DNA of 7,941 nt from Planctomycetaceae bacterium. Its GTDB lineage: Bacteria > Planctomycetota > Planctomycetia > Pirellulales > Thermoguttaceae. The stretch covers positions 1 to 7,941 of the forward strand of contig JAISBG010000100.1 of the NCBI GenBank assembly GCA_031266315.1, read 5' to 3'. Of this stretch, positions 5,840 through 7,941 are shown one piece after another (the first letter of the stretch is position 1; every line of letters starts with the position of its first letter). Below the pieces are notes generated by a model. That model was not told where the DNA came from and made no database searches. It saw nothing but the letters and a program-made list of their open reading frames with translations. Made by a program: the position numbers and the translations under genes.

Positions 5840-7369
5840 TCAATGGAGTCGGTGATGAATTGGCGCAACAGCGAAATAAAGATCACGATAAATCGGAAAT
5901 AATTCCGCGTAAAATCGGGTGAGATTTTCATTTGGTTTGAAAATTTCGCTGTTTCGGCGTGTTTGGTTGTAAGCGTCAACCGCGTTACGGTACAACCCTG
6001 CACCAATTCCCGCAAGAATTGCGGCACCCAAAACAGTGGCTTCCTCCACTTCCGGTACGCAAACCGTCAACCCTGTCATATCCGCTTTGCTTTGCATCCA
6101 AAATCTGTTGCGAATCGCACCGCCTACAGCAATAATTTCCGTTGCTTTTTCACCAAGTCCCTGTTGCATTGTTTCAAGAACATTCATTAGTTGGAAGCCA
6201 AGCCCTTCGATAATACTTCTAATTAATTCCGAATGAGTTGTTCGGGTACTCAGACCAACAAAAGTGCCGCGTGATCGAGGATCAACCTGTGGACACGACG
6301 AACCGTCCAAATGCGGCAAAAATAAAATTCCGTCACAGCCGGGTCGTGCCGCCGCCGCTTCACGAACCATAATATCCCAATTCAACGGTCGCAATTTGTG
6401 TTCCTCAACAATGGAAGAAGCAATTTCACGACGATACCATTCAATCATTTCTCCGGCAGGATTACCGCCCCAAACCATAAATGTATCAGGAATAACATGT
6501 GCTTGTGTTGTCATTCCCGCACGACCAAGCGGTAAGTCCAGCGGCGGTTTTTTCGTTGCGCAATCAACCGTTTCCCAAGTTCCCGTAATATTCAAAACCG
6601 TACCGGGTAAAAATGCGCCAACCGGTAGTGAACTGCAAAGATGATCGTGTCCGCCTAAAAAAACAGGAGTTCCTGCCGATAAACCGGTTGCAGTTGCGGC
6701 TGTTTCCGTTACACCGCCGAGAAATGTCGAACCCGGCAACACTTCCGGCAATATCGACATGGGAATCCCCGCAAGTTCGCCTATCTCTTTCGACCATGTT
6801 AAACGCCGCTGGTCAAAAAGCATTGTACATGATGCCATACTGTAATCTGTTGCAAATCGTCCGGTTAAAAGATAATTGATATAGTCTTCAATCAAAAGCC
6901 AACGGAAAGTTTCGGCAAAAATTTTCGGTTCATTTTCCTTAATCCAAAGCATCCGCAATGCAGAATTAATTGCCCAAACGGGATTACCGCCGATAGCATA
7001 AGTTTTTTCCGCTGTAATTGTTTTGATCCACCAATCGTATTGTGGTTGTGTTCGCGGGTCGTGCCATGAAATCAACGGGTAAAGCGGAGTTCCATCTTCC
7101 CGCATTGGCAAACCGTCCATTCCCATTCCGGTTGTCGCAACACCTTTGATTTTCGACGGTTCCTCTATTTTCGCAACAGTTTCACGGCAAGCCGCTGCCG
7201 TTTCCGCCCAAATTTCTGTTGGTTCCCACACAGTCCATTCGGGATGTTCCCGATTCGGGTGAAACCGCCGCATCGGACGCGAAGCCCGCGCAATAATCCC
7301 GCCATTAAGATCGTAAAGAATCGTCTTAATTGTTGTGGAACCGAGATCAATACCAAGTAAAAATGTCAT
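5840..7369 (-). CDS. FGGY-family carbohydrate kinase (xylulokinase-like)
   Basis: This 509-residue cytoplasmic enzyme should transfer phosphate from ATP to a sugar or sugar alcohol. The N-terminal domain opens with GIDLGSTTIKTILYD (6-20), the phosphate-binding loop, followed by TGMGMDG (80-86) and SWHDPRT (101-107). D242 in GGHDHLC is the predicted catalytic base, where xylulokinases have GGGDN. The C-terminal domain has NITGTWETV (260-268), LPHLDGSSCP (351-360), DPRSRGTFVGLS (363-374) and the ATP-site signature VGGAIRNRFWMQSKADMTG (415-433), then EEATVLGAAILAG (442-454). Length is standard and nothing is missing. The substrate is uncertain: GGHDH in place of GGGDN and HPEWTVWEP near residue 42 point away from classical xylulokinase and glycerol kinase. 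No isomerase, aldolase or transporter is adjacent to indicate the pathway. The start at 7369 places the phosphate loop at the usual distance from the N-terminus; the ribosome binding site is weak and no convincing promoter is visible. Confidence 0.95.
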   Translation of the reverse strand: MTFLLGIDLGSTTIKTILYDLNGGIIARASRPMRRFHPNREHPEWTVWEPTEIWAETAAACRETVAKIEEPSKIKGVATTGMGMDGLPMREDGTPLYPLISWHDPRTQPQYDWWIKTITAEKTYAIGGNPVWAINSALRMLWIKENEPKIFAETFRWLLIEDYINYLLTGRFATDYSMASCTMLFDQRRLTWSKEIGELAGIPMSILPEVLPGSTFLGGVTETAATATGLSAGTPVFLGGHDHLCSSLPVGAFLPGTVLNITGTWETVDCATKKPPLDLPLGRAGMTTQAHVIPDTFMVWGGNPAGEMIEWYRREIASSIVEEHKLRPLNWDIMVREAAAARPGCDGILFLPHLDGSSCPQVDPRSRGTFVGLSTRTTHSELIRSIIEGLGFQLMNVLETMQQGLGEKATEIIAVGGAIRNRFWMQSKADMTGLTVCVPEVEEATVLGAAILAGIGAGLYRNAVDAYNQTRRNSEIFKPNENLTRFYAELFPIYRDLYFAVAPIHHRLH

Positions 7370-7475
7370 AAATCTTTAAATTATTCCGTGAAATTTTCCT
7401 GATTCTCCCGGTATTAGGTGTCCAAGCCTTGACAAGTTCGTTTTAAACGCGCAACACACGAAAAATCATGAAAGA

Positions 7476-7654
7476 GGTGGGCTATTTATCAAAAGTTATC
7501 AGCGAAAATGGGTGGGCTATTTATCAAAAAAGTTCGCTGAAGGGTCGCGCCGATTGAGTCATAATTTTGCCGTCGTTAATCTGGTTCACAGTCGGCTAAC
7601 GCCGACGCAACCTTTCAGCGAAAGGTTGCCCACCTACAAAAAGGTTGCCCATCT
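7476..7654 (+). repeat. Degenerate and rearranged REP-like element (copy F)
   Basis: Same orientation as the copy at 2720. The right half is intact: small hairpin GTCGGC/GCCGAC with loop TAAC (7591-7606), then a perfect 10-bp stem, GCAACCTTTC (7607-7616) and GAAAGGTTGC (7620-7629), around AGC. The left unit is disturbed: a 19-base stretch starting GGTGGGCTATTTATC occurs twice exactly, at 7476-7494 and 7511-7529, and only the second copy leads into GTTC-GCT-GAAGGGTCGC. The first half of the core is deleted. A second partial end, AAAGGTTGCCCATCT (7640-7654), repeats 7621-7635 with one change. Confidence 0.8.
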
Positions 7655-7770
7655 GATGATTGCCTATGAAATATTACCTAACTCATGTTACGCACCGTAG
7701 GCGAAAATTCGGTTATACATACATTAACATCAGAATTTTGTTGTTCGGTAGGATAGCAAGTTTTTCCTCC
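7655..7770. other. Intergenic stretch with nothing recognised
   Basis: No plausible gene, RNA gene or regulatory site is visible in this AT-rich stretch between the repeat at 7476 and the inverted repeat beginning near 7771. The short reading frame that crosses it starts inside repeat DNA. Confidence 0.5.
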
Positions 7771-7784
7771 GCCCCTTTAGGGGC
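7771..7784 (+). repeat. Short GC-rich hairpin at the edge of a large inverted repeat
   Basis: GCCCC and GGGGC flank a TTTA loop. The motif resembles the CCCT/AGGG pairs inside the large inverted repeat that begins five bases later, so it is probably part of the same composite structure or a remnant of a neighbouring unit. Confidence 0.5.
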
Positions 7785-7788
7785 AACA

Positions 7789-7941
7789 CAAGCCAGCCCG
7801 CCGCAACGCGGCGGGTGAGAACCAATACACGCCACCCTGAAAGGGCAGCATACCGATGGAAAAGGTAATAATAGTTATGCTGCCCTTACAGGGCGATTGT
7901 TTGGGCGGGACTTACCCGCCGCGTTGCGGCGGGCTGGCTTG
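7789..7941. repeat. Large nested inverted repeat, possibly a MITE-like element
   Basis: The 27 bases at 7789-7815 are the exact reverse complement of the last 27 bases of the window, 7915-7941. Each arm is itself palindromic: CCCGCCGC and GCGGCGGG around AAC (7797-7815), and the equivalent at 7915-7933 around GTT. Nested inside, 7835-7852 (CCCTG to GCATA) pairs with 7876-7893 with a single mismatch. The innermost loop holds no coding sequence. Its motifs differ from those of the REP-like elements, so it belongs to another family. The window ends at the outer base of the right arm, so the true boundary and any flanking target duplication cannot be seen. Confidence 0.85.

Noticed and set aside
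5655..5855. Small plus-strand ORF of 66 codons
   Set aside because: It starts inside the second tandem repeat copy, its peptide is repeat-derived, and it has no ribosome binding site.
86..7654. Repeat elements as insertion sequences with a transposase
   Set aside because: All copies are under 190 bases, non-coding, and no transposase motif is present in the window.
7512..7700. Small plus-strand ORF of 62 codons
   Set aside because: It begins inside the degenerate repeat and reads through its hairpins; no recognisable protein.

Overview
The window holds five intact protein-coding genes separated by unusually repeat-rich intergenic DNA. It is moderately AT-leaning. It combines a secreted family-2 glycoside hydrolase, an FGGY sugar kinase, an HD-domain phosphohydrolase and a RelBE-superfamily toxin-antitoxin pair. 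Shine-Dalgarno signals are weak before three of the five genes. A bacterium living on plant or host polysaccharides would fit. The gene style and intergenic repeats remind me of uncultured Planctomycetes or other PVC-group genomes, but that is an impression; no rRNA or marker gene is present to settle it.

Layout. Positions 1-334 are a leader region with half a repeat element (86-141) and a clear sigma-70-type promoter (238-266). A secreted GH2 enzyme follows (335-2692, +). Positions 2693-3130 carry a full repeat element, a separate hairpin, a probable extended -10 promoter and a palindromic operator candidate. Next is a DinJ/YafQ-type antitoxin-toxin operon (3131-3403 and 3408-3686, +). A second full element (3738-3880) lies between the convergent toxin and HD genes. 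The HD phosphohydrolase is on the minus strand (3906-5333). Two tandem copies of the element (5395-5562 and 5582-5749) separate it from an FGGY carbohydrate kinase, also minus (5840-7369). The right end (7370-7941) carries another element and a different, very large inverted repeat that reaches the last base of the window.

How the genes relate. The hydrolase would release sugars outside the cytoplasm and the kinase would phosphorylate a free sugar inside the cell. They are divergent in strand and far apart, so a shared pathway is only plausible. The toxin-antitoxin pair is a self-contained unit. The HD protein probably acts on nucleotides and has no obvious link to its neighbours.

The most interesting content is the intergenic repeat family. 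Each full element is two inverted REP-like units, with a GGTGG or GGTAG lead and then a hairpin with an invariant GCT loop. They flank a conserved core and a small third hairpin. The stems differ between copies by paired, compensating changes. This looks like a REP/BIME-type family, possibly moved by a RAYT-class transposase encoded elsewhere, and I do not recognise it as a described family.
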